From: Rotaria socialis
Taxonomy: Eukaryota > Rotifera > Eurotatoria > Philodinida > Philodinidae
Reading direction: 5' to 3'
Length of the DNA: 64,000 nucleotides
Assembly: GCA_905331475.1 (NCBI GenBank)
Contig: CAJNYU010002318.1
Coordinates: 1-64,000, forward strand
A program made the position numbers and the translations under genes. Under the pieces are notes generated by a model. It made no database searches. It saw nothing but the letters and a program-made list of their open reading frames with translations, and was not told where the DNA came from. Numbering within the stretch: the stretch's first letter is position 1; each line of letters opens with the position of its first letter. Positions 1 to 10,156 of the stretch are shown here, piece by piece.

Positions 1-42
1 TGTTGACACTAAAATATCTTAAATATGAATTGTTCCATATTA

Positions 43-1213
43 TTATGCGCTCATATACTCATATTCATTGTTGTATACAAGAAATTTTTGCGCTCGATTG
101 TTCCCTGTATCACTAACATATAAGGAACCTTGGCTATCGAATGCAATGCTGAATGAACTATTTAATTGATTGAAAATTGCTCCTACTGTCATTGAACAGC
201 CAGTAATGCAATCGCCAGCGCAAGCATTGGGTGCCCAACACAGGATTCGGTTATTATTTTTATCACAGATATACATGTATTGATTCATATCGAGCACTAC
301 CGCTGTTGGATAATTGAGTAGATATAAACTAGTACCTGTCTAGGTCACTCGACCTGCAACAGTATCATCCCAGCAAGCATTGACTTTCCATCGTTAAATA
401 CGATGAATATACATATCAGCAATATACAGGGTGAGAGCATTATCGACAAATATGCCGTATGGACAAAAAAGTACATTTGACCCGTCCCCGGTTGTGCTTG
501 TACCCGCTACAATGCTAGCATTTGTACCATTTGATGAACTTGATGGAAATCGTAAAACTCTATGATTGCCTTGATCACTTACATAGAGATTACCGGAAAC
601 AACAACAAATATTTGATAGCTTATACCAAATTTATTGAAATCCGTTGTGCCACCCGAAACACCAGTGGGTCCAGCTACAATACTTGAATTAGTTTCATTG
701 TTGTTGTATTCGACAACTCGATAATTATATGAATCGAGTAGGTAGATATCAAAACTCGTGACAAAAAGATCGGTTGGATAGTTCAGTTGGGTCAGACTGT
801 TGCCTGGGCCACTACCGATTATTGCACTAGCAGTTGCCCAGTTTGGAGATACAATGACGATACGATTATTAACACTGTCGGAAATATAGATAGTACCATT
901 GTCTGCAATATAAATGCCACCGTTTGAAATGAGTAGTGATGATGCCGATCCTGGTGTTCCGATGGGTGATCCAACTACAGTAGTGGCATTCACTGACCAT
1001 TGTGCCGAAGGTGAAATACTCAATTGCCCTACACAGTACATAATAAACCATAGACATAAGTATTCTGTATTAATAATAACTATTAGAAATAATAGGACTG
1101 TTTTCTCAATTGATTTTTTTTTGACTGTTAACAAAATGAAAAATCATCGTGACTGGTTTATGCTTAATTCTACCATTAAAAAAGTATTCTTGAAAACCGA
1201 GATCTTTAAGCAT
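43..1213 (-). pseudogene. NHL-repeat membrane protein, disabled by two in-frame stops
   Basis: This is a decayed beta-propeller gene of the NHL-repeat class. Exon 1 is 1213-1174 (ATG, 40 nt, phase 1), followed by a 49-nt GT-AG intron and exon 2 from 1124. A hydrophobic signal-anchor follows (LLFLIVII), then repeated units of NHL type such as IYISDSVNNRIV, LYVSDQGNHRVLRF and LYIADMYIHRI, each with the Y-[IV]-[SA]-D...N-R pattern. After HRI the frame hits TAA (394-396) and later TAG near 331. The same frame then continues with further NHL units (YICDKNNNRILCW, LYVSDTGNNRAQKF) to a stop at 43. Both stops sit where NHL proteins usually have Gln, so both fit single C-to-T changes of CAA or CAG. 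Stop-codon readthrough is possible but I see no sign of it. The NHL family is clear; the function is unknown. Confidence 0.75.
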
Positions 1214-2771
1214 ACATTTTCAGAACATCTGAATCAATATATGCGTTACAAATAGAATTGTTTATTGTTATGTTCTTTTTCGTTTGAGTACGGTAAAACT
1301 CAATAGAATTTAAGACTATATGAAATTCTTAGCGTTAAAAAGAAAGAGTTGCTGTAAACCAATTGATATCAAGCAGGACAAAATTATATCCTCACTGGCA
1401 ACCACGTTCACAAATACCATGATGAATGGTAGATATAATCCGAATTTGTACCAACACACATCTACCATGATGATTTAAACAGGAATTGCCTGATAGAAAA
1501 TCTTAACGAGTCTAGCTTTCACTAATGTTCAAAGTTAATGTGCGTCTGATGAGTTACTTGTTAAGAATGAGTGTTGGAAAGAAATAAGTAGAGAAAAAAT
1601 AGTAAATATCAGAGAAGTAGTCAAAGAAACGCTCTGATGAGAATCAGCAATGCGTGCTACTATCGTTGACCACATGGTCCTTGATTCTTCATTGTAAATA
1701 CTCTCTATTCAAATTTTCATCTGCTTTGATAGACCCAGAAGTGCTGAAATAGAGTAACAGTTAATTTACTGATTAACTACAGAGAGAAACAATAAGTTAG
1801 AAAGTGTTTGAATAACAGACTTCTACATGCGTTTGAGATCATTTTCCTGTCACACAATCTAATTACTGAGATGAATTACAAAATTTACAGTTTTAATTTT
1901 CTAAAGTTATCCACGTTCTGAATCTGTCCACAAAGAAAATTAACTCGGAATTTCTCTACCTCGAAATTTCTTCGAAATACAATTTAAATATTAAGAATAT
2001 GCTTTAATGGATAACTCTTGTAATACAAGGTCTAATAGAGCGTTCGAGAGAATTTTTTTCTCTCAATATATCTAATTACAGTGAGAGTAATTTTCTTTAG
2101 TAGAACCTCACAATATTACTCTTCAGTTGACGTCAATATTATTAGCTTGAGAGAGAAGGCGAACACTTATATTGGGAACTCACAAGGAAATTTTTTGTTT
2201 TAAAATTTAAGTAAGATCGAAGAGAACATCTCTTGGCAATTTAGATCCTGTGCTCATTTCTGGTCAGCACTACTTTGAGTTCAACAAATTATAGAATGTT
2301 GATTATGTTTCTTTCTTATAACTAATCGATGAAGGCTCAATTGTCGATGTACCCGTAAATAGATATCGAGAGAACAATTTTCTCCACATTTCTATTAGTT
2401 TTTGTGTGGTCAGTATTCGTACTGATCGAAAAATTAAACTAAATCAAAATCTCTTCCCTCATTGTCACGTGCTTCAAACTCATATAAAGAACCAGTGATG
2501 GAACATTTTCTTCGCCAGATTTTTTCAACGAATTGGATTAATTATGTATCAACAAATGAATATCTCTGTAATATGAAGTGTTAGCTAATTTTCGTACAGG
2601 AGTCAGAATTAGGCTTTAATAATGATCATACAGTAAAAACAGTTATTCATGCTGTCTCAGCTATGGCATCATTAAGTTTTAGTGTCCAGTCATCTGCAGG
2701 AATTGCTAGATAATGGCAAAGCTATTGATGCGTCGGGACTGAATGTGTCAAACCAAAGATAAAGGCATGGA
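1214..2771. other. Non-coding, no gene seen
   Basis: AT-rich sequence with no credible open frame, tRNA or repeat array. It would hold the promoter of the NHL pseudogene at its left end. Confidence 0.5.
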
Positions 2772-3347
2772 CCCAGGTCGAACTTTCTGGCCACCGGATC
2801 CAGTGGGATACTCCATGGAATATGCGGGAAAACACGGGAAATCGCTGGAATATGGAAGCAGTATTCCGGTCAAAAATACGGCAGGACTTTTCCGGCGGAT
2901 TCTTGCCAAGTTCCCGGTACGTTCGGTCAGGAATTAATCGGAAATCGCCGGAAAAAATCCGAAAATTTTCCAACTAGAATACTGCTTCCACAAAGTCAAC
3001 GGAACTACCCGGAACTGGCCGTTTACAGATGTAACGTTATATGTGGAGAGCGTCCAAATTCCACCCGGGGGTGTAACGCTCACGTTCGAATGTAACCTAT
3101 ACATAATATTTGGCCTTATGGTACCATTTATTCTCATCACACCTATTGTCTTTATCCTTCTGTCCTTTATATTTGTCTTTATCATTTATTCTTCTTCGTT
3201 CTCTCGAATGGTTGAGTATTTAAGCGCGTGCTTTATATGTAATCGATGCGATTTATGATTTGAAGAGTTAAATAAACTGCAATACCATCAGCACAAGCAT
3301 CTCTTCTATCTTAAATCGTCACAACAGGCAGGACAGTTCGACCTGGG
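2772..3347. repeat. Foldback/TIR element with 13-bp perfect terminal inverted repeat
   Basis: The sequence CCCAGGTCGAACT at 2772-2784 is matched exactly in inverse orientation at 3335-3347, and the match continues imperfectly inward. The interior is much more GC-rich than its surroundings. From 2790 to 3020 it is made of reiterated CCGGAA/GGGAA/ATTCCGG words, with an internal 13-bp inverted pair at 2853-2865 and 2978-2990. The right half (from TGTAACG at about 3030 or 3072) has TATTTAAG near 3215, AATAAA near 3270 and an end in CAACA. That order resembles an LTR (U3, TATA, poly(A) signal, U5), so a solo LTR inside or beside the element is an alternative. I see no target-site duplication and no transposase. 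Confidence 0.55.
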
Positions 3348-4136
3348 GAATAAATTTGTTAAATTTTTCATACATAAGTTTTACTTCAACATTTTTGAAC
3401 TACGTGTCTACTCATTGAGACCATTTGGAGATGATATCTCATTTCAAAACACAGAAACGTCTGCATCTAAAATTATTTGTATCAATGCAGGATTTGTTTC
3501 TGAAAATAGTCTGTACATAAGATTTGATACGATTGTACTTGAAGTTATGTCTGTTCAGGTGCTACTCTCCATGTAATAGTTAAGGAATCCCATATTCTGG
3601 TGTAACTATTATGGAAAAGATGTGTATGTGTACGTATGTTTGGCTGTGCATTTCAACACAGATGAAAACAATATTCATAACCACATTCTTATCTCATAAC
3701 CGTGATTATCTTTGCCTGTGTATAATAAATTCGCAGAAGCGCCAGTCTTCGTGTAGATACACATATATGGATTCGGCAACTCACTAGACAAATTTATTCG
3801 TCACGACAATTTTTAACATGACATAGATTTTATTGTTCCGTAATTCTTTTTTTTATTACTGGAAAGAGAACTTAGTCAAATCAAATTATGATAGCAGTGC
3901 TTTGATTGTATACTTGAAAGTTATCAACTGTATTAATTTTCTATTTGATTATTTTTCAAACATAATTATAAGAGCTAATGTTAATGTGAATATTTAAAAA
4001 AAGTCGTTCGAAATATTTCAGATATAAAATTCATATAGAGAATGATTCGTGCTTGAGTACTTCTCAGTATAGTAAGAAATTGATGAGAGCATAACCGCAT
4101 CAGCTAAACACAATTGGCCCATTATTGTTTTCAAAG
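3348..4136. other. Non-coding, no gene seen
   Basis: AT-rich spacer between the inverted-repeat element and the 3' end of the arrestin pseudogene; nothing recognisable. Confidence 0.5.
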
Positions 4137-5086
4137 TTAATATTCATCGACTATCGTCTGAACAGTTTTTGTGACAACCAATGGAAGTGTGAGTTCGATT
4201 TGTGAAAAGTTATCAGAAGAGTGAACTGTTACGCGAAGCGCATATAGTGCAGGATCAGCGGATGTCGAAATCGTGAGTCAGGAAGTATGTATGAGAACGT
4301 GTCAGGAATCCTAAGAGGCATATACAATTCAAAACTTCTGTAAAAACGTTTATCTCGCAACCGTTGAGTATCTTCCAGATGCGTGTTAAATAGAGTAATG
4401 CGTTCAGTTTTCGTACCACCAATATCCTATATTTGAATGAGAGTGGCATATATATGATGTACCTCTATGCCTTTCGGATTGTGTAATTCCATATCTAACA
4501 CAAATTTATTTCCAGGAACGACAACATTCTTTGAAATTTTCACATAAACTTGAATATCCTTTCTATTCTTAACTCCCGCCTCGACTGCCATCACTTTGGC
4601 AGGCGATGAGAAAGAATGATGAACGATGATAGGAAATTCTTTGTTCAAATTCATCGAGTACCATTCCGGTCGAACCATACGAACACGAATAAAATATTAA
4701 ATAGATGGATGGCTCGAGTTAACTTTTTCTATTGAAGGCGGTAGAGAATGATCAAGGCGGATGCTAAATGGCCATGTGTGATTACCGAGTGGTAGAATAA
4801 TTTCACCCGGATTAGTGACGGGCCGTGGGATAAGCCACCGCTCAAAAACTACTAATGTATGTTTACTTGACGTTGATCTATTGCTTCTATTTTCCACAGT
4901 GGTGTAGACAAGCTCACCGACAAGTGTAGCATCGATACTTTTTAATTTCAATTCTGGATGACCATTATTGAGTATTTCAATTGTGCCCGAAATAACGTCA
5001 CCAGTCAAATATTGAGTCTTACCTTCGTCATCAAACCGACAATGGATATCCCATTTAACTACTTTTCTAGCATTCGAACCTATCAC
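4137..5086 (-). pseudogene. Arrestin-domain (alpha-arrestin type) pseudogene
   Basis: Read on the minus strand, this locus encodes both arrestin folds. The N domain begins KVVKWDIHCRF and contains YLTGDVISGTIEI and the WPFSI segment typical of arrestins. The C domain includes VRPEWYSMN, FPIIVHHSF, a MELHNPKGIEV stretch, and near its end QIELTLPLVVT. Three lesions break it: a stop at 4697-4699 where the frame resumes at once with YFIRVRMVRPEW; a second stop at about 4427 followed in frame by DIGGTKTERITLF; and a frameshift near 4270, after which ALYALRVTVHSS continues to a natural stop at 4137-4139. The 5' end probably begins at a splice acceptor near 5080; an open 45-codon stretch upstream (about 5262-5125) could be its first exon but does not join in phase. 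Intact arrestin-domain proteins act as cytosolic trafficking adaptors; this copy should not make one. Confidence 0.75.
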
Positions 5087-5626
5087 ATCACAAAATATAA
5101 ATATTACTGTTACATCAATAAGAACCTGCAGTTTTCACAATGAATTTCTATCATAATTTTAAATCTAATAGTACAAAAACATTCTTCCATATCTGTTTCT
5201 GGAAAATTCTCTTTTATGCTATCAAAGAGCTCTAGATCACTATTAAAAGCAGCTGAAAAATTCATTGCAGTATTTCCCTTGGCCGATTCTATTTTCGATC
5301 ATATTCATCAATACACGACTGCTCGAGTTATAGAACCCTTAAAAAGTAAGTAGATATTTCCTTTTTCAAACTGAAATAGTCTTGAAAAATGAACTACAAA
5401 GAGAAATGGCAGGCTCTAATGAGTTCAAAAAAATTCTAATCGCTATTTTATATCCATTGTCAAATAGAATCGGTGAAGTTTTCAATGAATTGAAAATAAT
5501 TTTAAGTCTCGCAAAACTATTCGTATATTTTCCGCTTTGAATAATTAATCGTAAAGCAAGAAATTAAATACTTATGTTGAAATGAATATGGAGAGAAATT
5601 TCTCTATGTATACCTGCTAATTTTGC
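5087..5626. other. Non-coding or possible decayed first exon
   Basis: Holds an open minus-strand stretch starting at an ATG near 5262 and ending at a possible GT donor near 5125 (MNFSAAFNSDLELF at its start). I could not connect it in frame to either neighbour. The rest is AT-rich spacer. Confidence 0.35.
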
Positions 5627-5838
5627 TCATGCCTGTCTAAATGAGTCACTGACAACCAAGAAAGTAACACCAGCGAGAACAAGCAAGGATGTTATTGTAA
5701 TAAGTATAATTTTTGTACACTTTGTTAGATGAGAGTCGCCTCTATCAATCGTTGGTTGGTAGGTGATCTCAGCCGTGGGCTGCGCGTTCTGATTGAAATC
5801 TTGCATATGGGACAGTGCGTACTGTCTATTATGGATAT
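5627..5838 (-). CDS. Possible terminal exon of a small single-pass membrane protein
   Basis: A minus-strand frame runs from a CTAAATAG-type acceptor at 5839-5840 to a TGA at 5627-5629. It encodes about 70 residues: a polar segment (QDFNQNAQPTAEITYQP), a Lys-Cys-Lys positive patch, a hydrophobic run (ILITITSLLVLAGVTFLVV) and a short tail SDSFRQA. This is the layout of a single-pass membrane protein. The segment is locally richer in GC than its surroundings. An upstream segment with a good GTGAGT donor near 5895 exists, but its phase does not fit cleanly, so the full gene is unresolved. No family recognised. Confidence 0.35.
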
Positions 5839-8056
5839 CTATTTAGTAGGAAGAAAAAGATGTTTAACTTTGTTTCCAACTTCAATTAGCACTCACCTCA
5901 CTATTTATGTCCAATTGAAAGTCGACTTCGTAATATTTATAATAGCAAGAACTATGTTCCTAGACTGGAAGGGTAAGGTTTAAAAATCAAAAAATCTACT
6001 CAAACACAACTGTTATCTGAAACAATTTTAGAAAGCATCAAACCCTTCATTTTCATATCTTTCTTAAGGTATTGCAATTGTCATATTTTCTATACTGAAA
6101 ATTCTTGAGTCTAAAATAAAGGATTTGATTCTTCTAGTTTTTTCAATATACTCATATTTTTGAGAATTTATATGTAACTCTTGGTATGAGTCTTAATAAA
6201 TGAGTTTGAAAAGAATATCATCTTATATCGAAGTGACTATTTCTCTATTCTTCTAAAACATACTTTTTACTGTCGCGACGATATATGGATGTTGCTTTCA
6301 GGCAAAAAAAATAGGTTCTTGACTATTTTTCTAAGGTATTCTCAAAGTTTAAAGACTGTTGAATCACGATTGAAGATGGTAAAGCGTACGTATAATAGCG
6401 GGAAAACGAAGACCTAATATGATATATACAAGGTATTAGAATTTAACGTAAAACAATAACAAGCAATAGATTTTTCATTCGTATGAGTTTCTGCAATAGC
6501 TAAACTTTCAAAACATTTACTCTTCTGATATGTCATGTGCTTTCCATCTCAATGAGCTAACAATATAGAAAAACGCGAAACTTGACAGTTTGAGTCAAGC
6601 GACAGAAAGATTAAGTAATATAAACTTGTCATAAACAGATGAGTAAACAATGCATAAACGAAACGTTTTTGAAAAACTAAGCACCATCTGTTGGAAATGC
6701 ACTTATATTTTCATTTGTATTATTCTATTTTTCCACCAATCTTGACTACTTTACATTCATTACCAAGGATACAGAAAAACTAAAAGAAATGCAATGACTA
6801 CCGTTCAGAAAACACTAGGAATTGAAAAGAGAAATTCGCTTAAATCAAAAGAATTTGTCTCCTATATAGCTGAGCACGACCGGAAAAGTACTTCTGAACA
6901 ACCCTCAAGCTTTTATCATCTACACAATCTAAAACTATCGGTTTATGCCATTAGTTTTCGTTTTTTTCGCTGAATTGGCGAATCTAATTCACGAGAAATA
7001 ATCTTGAAATAAGCGTCCGATTCATGATCGGTCTTATATGTATATCGAGATGAAGGATGCTGCACGATGATTAATTCTATACGTAGGCTAAAGTCAATAA
7101 GCCCTATCAAACAACTCAAGTTACATCTTTATAGCACTTTTCTGTGAATTTTTCAATGAATACATCATATTGTAAAGGTAAAATTTTCATTCACATATTG
7201 TCAAGTTTTGTGTTTAGTTGTTAGAAGTTTGGAAACTAGCTTTTCAGAAAAACCTATACTCTGAAGAGTTCATAAAAAATTATTTTATCTTCAACCACCT
7301 ATAATTTTGATATTGACTATAGAATTTTCAAATTTCATTTGCCTGCATTCTTTCATTTAGTATAGTCCATTCGAAGAGAGACCATTCATGTCAAATATAT
7401 ATAGGATGTAAATAAAGGAACATTTTATTTTCGATTTTCGGTATAATGATTTTAAGCAAGGATAACATGAAATCTGCATACAATGTTCATATCGATCTCT
7501 CTTTGTTTAAAAAAGCAAATGTATAAAGTCAGAATACTAAGAAACTAGTACAACTCAAAATAGGTTTAAAATAAAATTCCTCTTGTTTTTCGAAAGTGTT
7601 TCTACATGATGGAATTATGTTTGATAAAGTTTATTAATTAAATAGTTTTTCGTACAATGATAAACGCTGTAGAGGTGTCGGCATAGCAAAATTGCAAACC
7701 TGAGATAGACTTGCAAAAAAACAATTTCATATTATACAACATCCGAGTTATTTCGAATACTTCGATGTTATTTTGTAATTTTAAACAAATATGAAATGTT
7801 ATCTATGTTGATCGACACTCGACTAATCATCGTTGTCATTTTAGAAACTTGATTTTATTACTGTGAACCTTCAGCTCTTGCTGGTCAATGCTCTATTCTA
7901 TAAAACAATGAATTAGGAAAATCATATTTAGGAATAGATTTTCCATTAATCGATTCATTTCTATGTTGTATTATTTTTGAATTGTATTTATATATATATA
8001 TATATATATATTGGTTAGTAAATTATTTAAAAAAAGCATGTTTGACAAATAGAAAT
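5839..8056. other. Non-coding; (TA)n run at 7989-8011
   Basis: No gene recognised. Mostly AT-rich spacer, with a short TA dinucleotide repeat just downstream of the LRR gene's stop codon. Confidence 0.5.
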
Positions 8057-10156
8057 TCATTCTTCGTCGCTTTTCTGTATAACACTTTGTTCAGTTAATG
8101 CTATTGAATCATTGTCTGTCGCCATATTTTGATACGGTTTCGAAGGTTTTACTTTTAAATAACTATAAAGTAGTTTGAATATCATTATAACTATGATAAT
8201 TAATATTCCTATAATAGGAGTTGCTATGAAAATTCTTAATTTTGCTTTTCGAACATCACATTTCAAATCAAATAATCGCACAGGACATTCAATACCTAAT
8301 ACTTTATTTAATGGTTCATAAAAATCAGCTAATGGTAATGGTGGAGTTTTTAGCCAATTTATAAATGGTTTTAATGAACAGTCACATTTGAGATGTGTAT
8401 TAGAAAAAAAATCAATCGTTAATAAATGATAATATTCATTTAAAGTAACACCGAAATCGATATTTTCAAGTGAGATGTTTTGAAGCGAAAGATGAGTTAA
8501 CGTTCTATGCCATGGATAAAAAATACTCCAATTTAATGTTCTATGCCGTTTTTTAAGTTGGTTATTATTTAAAAGTAATGTATGCATATTTGATATATTA
8601 TGTAAATAAACAAGATTTTCAAATGAATCAAATTGAATAGAATTTAAATTAAGATATCGTAATAAAGGCAAATCAATAATGAATGTTGTTGGTTTAATTG
8701 ATAAATTCCTATTTTGATTTAATAGAAGTGAATATGTTGATTGACCCTGTAATTTAATTGATTTAAGATTATTTTCAGATAGATCAATAGTATGTGGTGA
8801 TTCATTCTCCCAATTGATTCTAATAAATTCCATTCTATTCGATGATAAATTCAAGAGATTCATTGATGATAGCTCATACATACCATGAGAAAAATGTATT
8901 TGATTTATATCAATAATTTTCAAACGATTATAACTGACATCTAAGGTATAGAATGTCAGATATTTTAGAAAATCAAGAGTTTCTAAACGACTATGACTCA
9001 TATCAATTACATCGACATGTAGAATGTCTTTCGTTGTTTGATTAAAATCGATTGAGAAATTTTTTACTGCCGTATTTGAAATTGTTAAAAGCTGTAAATA
9101 TGTATAATCAGACATTAAATGTAAACTTACATATTGTAAATTCATATTATCATTAAAATCAATGGATTTTAAGCGATCATATACATTTAATTGTATAGAA
9201 TCAATTTTATCAATATTTCTTATTTGAATATTTTCAAGATTAACACTAAGTAACAAATCTTTTGTTGATACGGAATTAATTAAATGTTGATTATTGAATA
9301 TTAAATTCTTCATGCATTTTATATGTGGATTAAAAAGGCTTAATGAATTAATATTTGTTTCGGTTAAATCAAGTATTAAATGATTATGAAAGAGAGAACA
9401 ATTTGTAAGAAATTTTTCATATTCATTCATGGGAATTTGTTGACATTGGCGACATAGAAATGTTTCTAAACGTGGTAATAATGTTATACTAAATAGTTGT
9501 TTAATTACTGTTGATGAAAGATCAAGAAATCTGAGTGATTGAAATTCAGAAATTTGATTCACAACTGTTGTTAAAGGATTGAACGATAAAATTAAAGTTT
9601 CAATTCTATTTAAACAATTTCCAGTTAAACTGTCGATTGATCGTAGTTGATTGTGTGATAAATTAAGATATTTTAACGTAGGAAAATTTTGTTGATTAAA
9701 TAAAAGTATTTTTTCATCAGCAAATCCATTATAGGATAAATCAAGGTCGATTAATTGTGGAAAATACGACGTATTTAATTGATACCATTGTAGACGTTTT
9801 TCATCATGAATTCTTAATGATCGTAGCAGACGAAAATAAATTTTTTCCGTTTGATTAAATAATGGTGACGAAAATGTATTATTCAATAGTGATAGAATTT
9901 CAATATTTGAACCAACATTATTAAATAAATCATTTAGTGATAAATAAAAATATGAATCACGAATTTGTACATTATGATTTTTAAGTGTATAACTTAGATC
10001 ATTGAATAGAGGTATTGGATGAGTGAAGGTTGCATTCCAACATGAAAATAATGTTGTTCGGTCATAAATACATTGTGGAGGGATTTCAGTCCAAAATGAA
10101 CATTTTGTTTTTTCGATGAATATAAGGAGAATTGAGATTAAAAACTGTTCTTTCAT
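8057..10156 (-). CDS. Leucine-rich-repeat type I transmembrane protein (699 aa)
   Basis: This is an intronless gene for a cell-surface leucine-rich-repeat protein. The ATG at 10154-10156 is chosen because it starts a signal peptide (MKEQFLISILLIFIE); the frame is open a little further upstream without an ATG. The ectodomain has many irregular LRRs (for example LIDLDLSYNGF, LKYLNLSHNQLRSI, LRFLDLSSTVIK, HTLLLNNNQLKK) and many N-glycosylation sequons. It closes with a Cys-rich C-terminal cap, CDCSLKPFINWL followed by IECPVRLFDLKC. One membrane span follows at about residues 642-667, then a tail of about 32 residues with no TIR domain. The architecture resembles Toll-like ectodomains and LRRTM/Slitrk-type proteins, but the missing TIR argues against a signalling Toll receptor. 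A recognition or adhesion role is inferred. Codon use is strongly AT-biased. Confidence 0.85.
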   Translation of the reverse strand: MKEQFLISILLIFIEKTKCSFWTEIPPQCIYDRTTLFSCWNATFTHPIPLFNDLSYTLKNHNVQIRDSYFYLSLNDLFNNVGSNIEILSLLNNTFSSPLFNQTEKIYFRLLRSLRIHDEKRLQWYQLNTSYFPQLIDLDLSYNGFADEKILLFNQQNFPTLKYLNLSHNQLRSIDSLTGNCLNRIETLILSFNPLTTVVNQISEFQSLRFLDLSSTVIKQLFSITLLPRLETFLCRQCQQIPMNEYEKFLTNCSLFHNHLILDLTETNINSLSLFNPHIKCMKNLIFNNQHLINSVSTKDLLLSVNLENIQIRNIDKIDSIQLNVYDRLKSIDFNDNMNLQYVSLHLMSDYTYLQLLTISNTAVKNFSIDFNQTTKDILHVDVIDMSHSRLETLDFLKYLTFYTLDVSYNRLKIIDINQIHFSHGMYELSSMNLLNLSSNRMEFIRINWENESPHTIDLSENNLKSIKLQGQSTYSLLLNQNRNLSIKPTTFIIDLPLLRYLNLNSIQFDSFENLVYLHNISNMHTLLLNNNQLKKRHRTLNWSIFYPWHRTLTHLSLQNISLENIDFGVTLNEYYHLLTIDFFSNTHLKCDCSLKPFINWLKTPPLPLADFYEPLNKVLGIECPVRLFDLKCDVRKAKLRIFIATPIIGILIIIVIMIFKLLYSYLKVKPSKPYQNMATDNDSIALTEQSVIQKSDEE

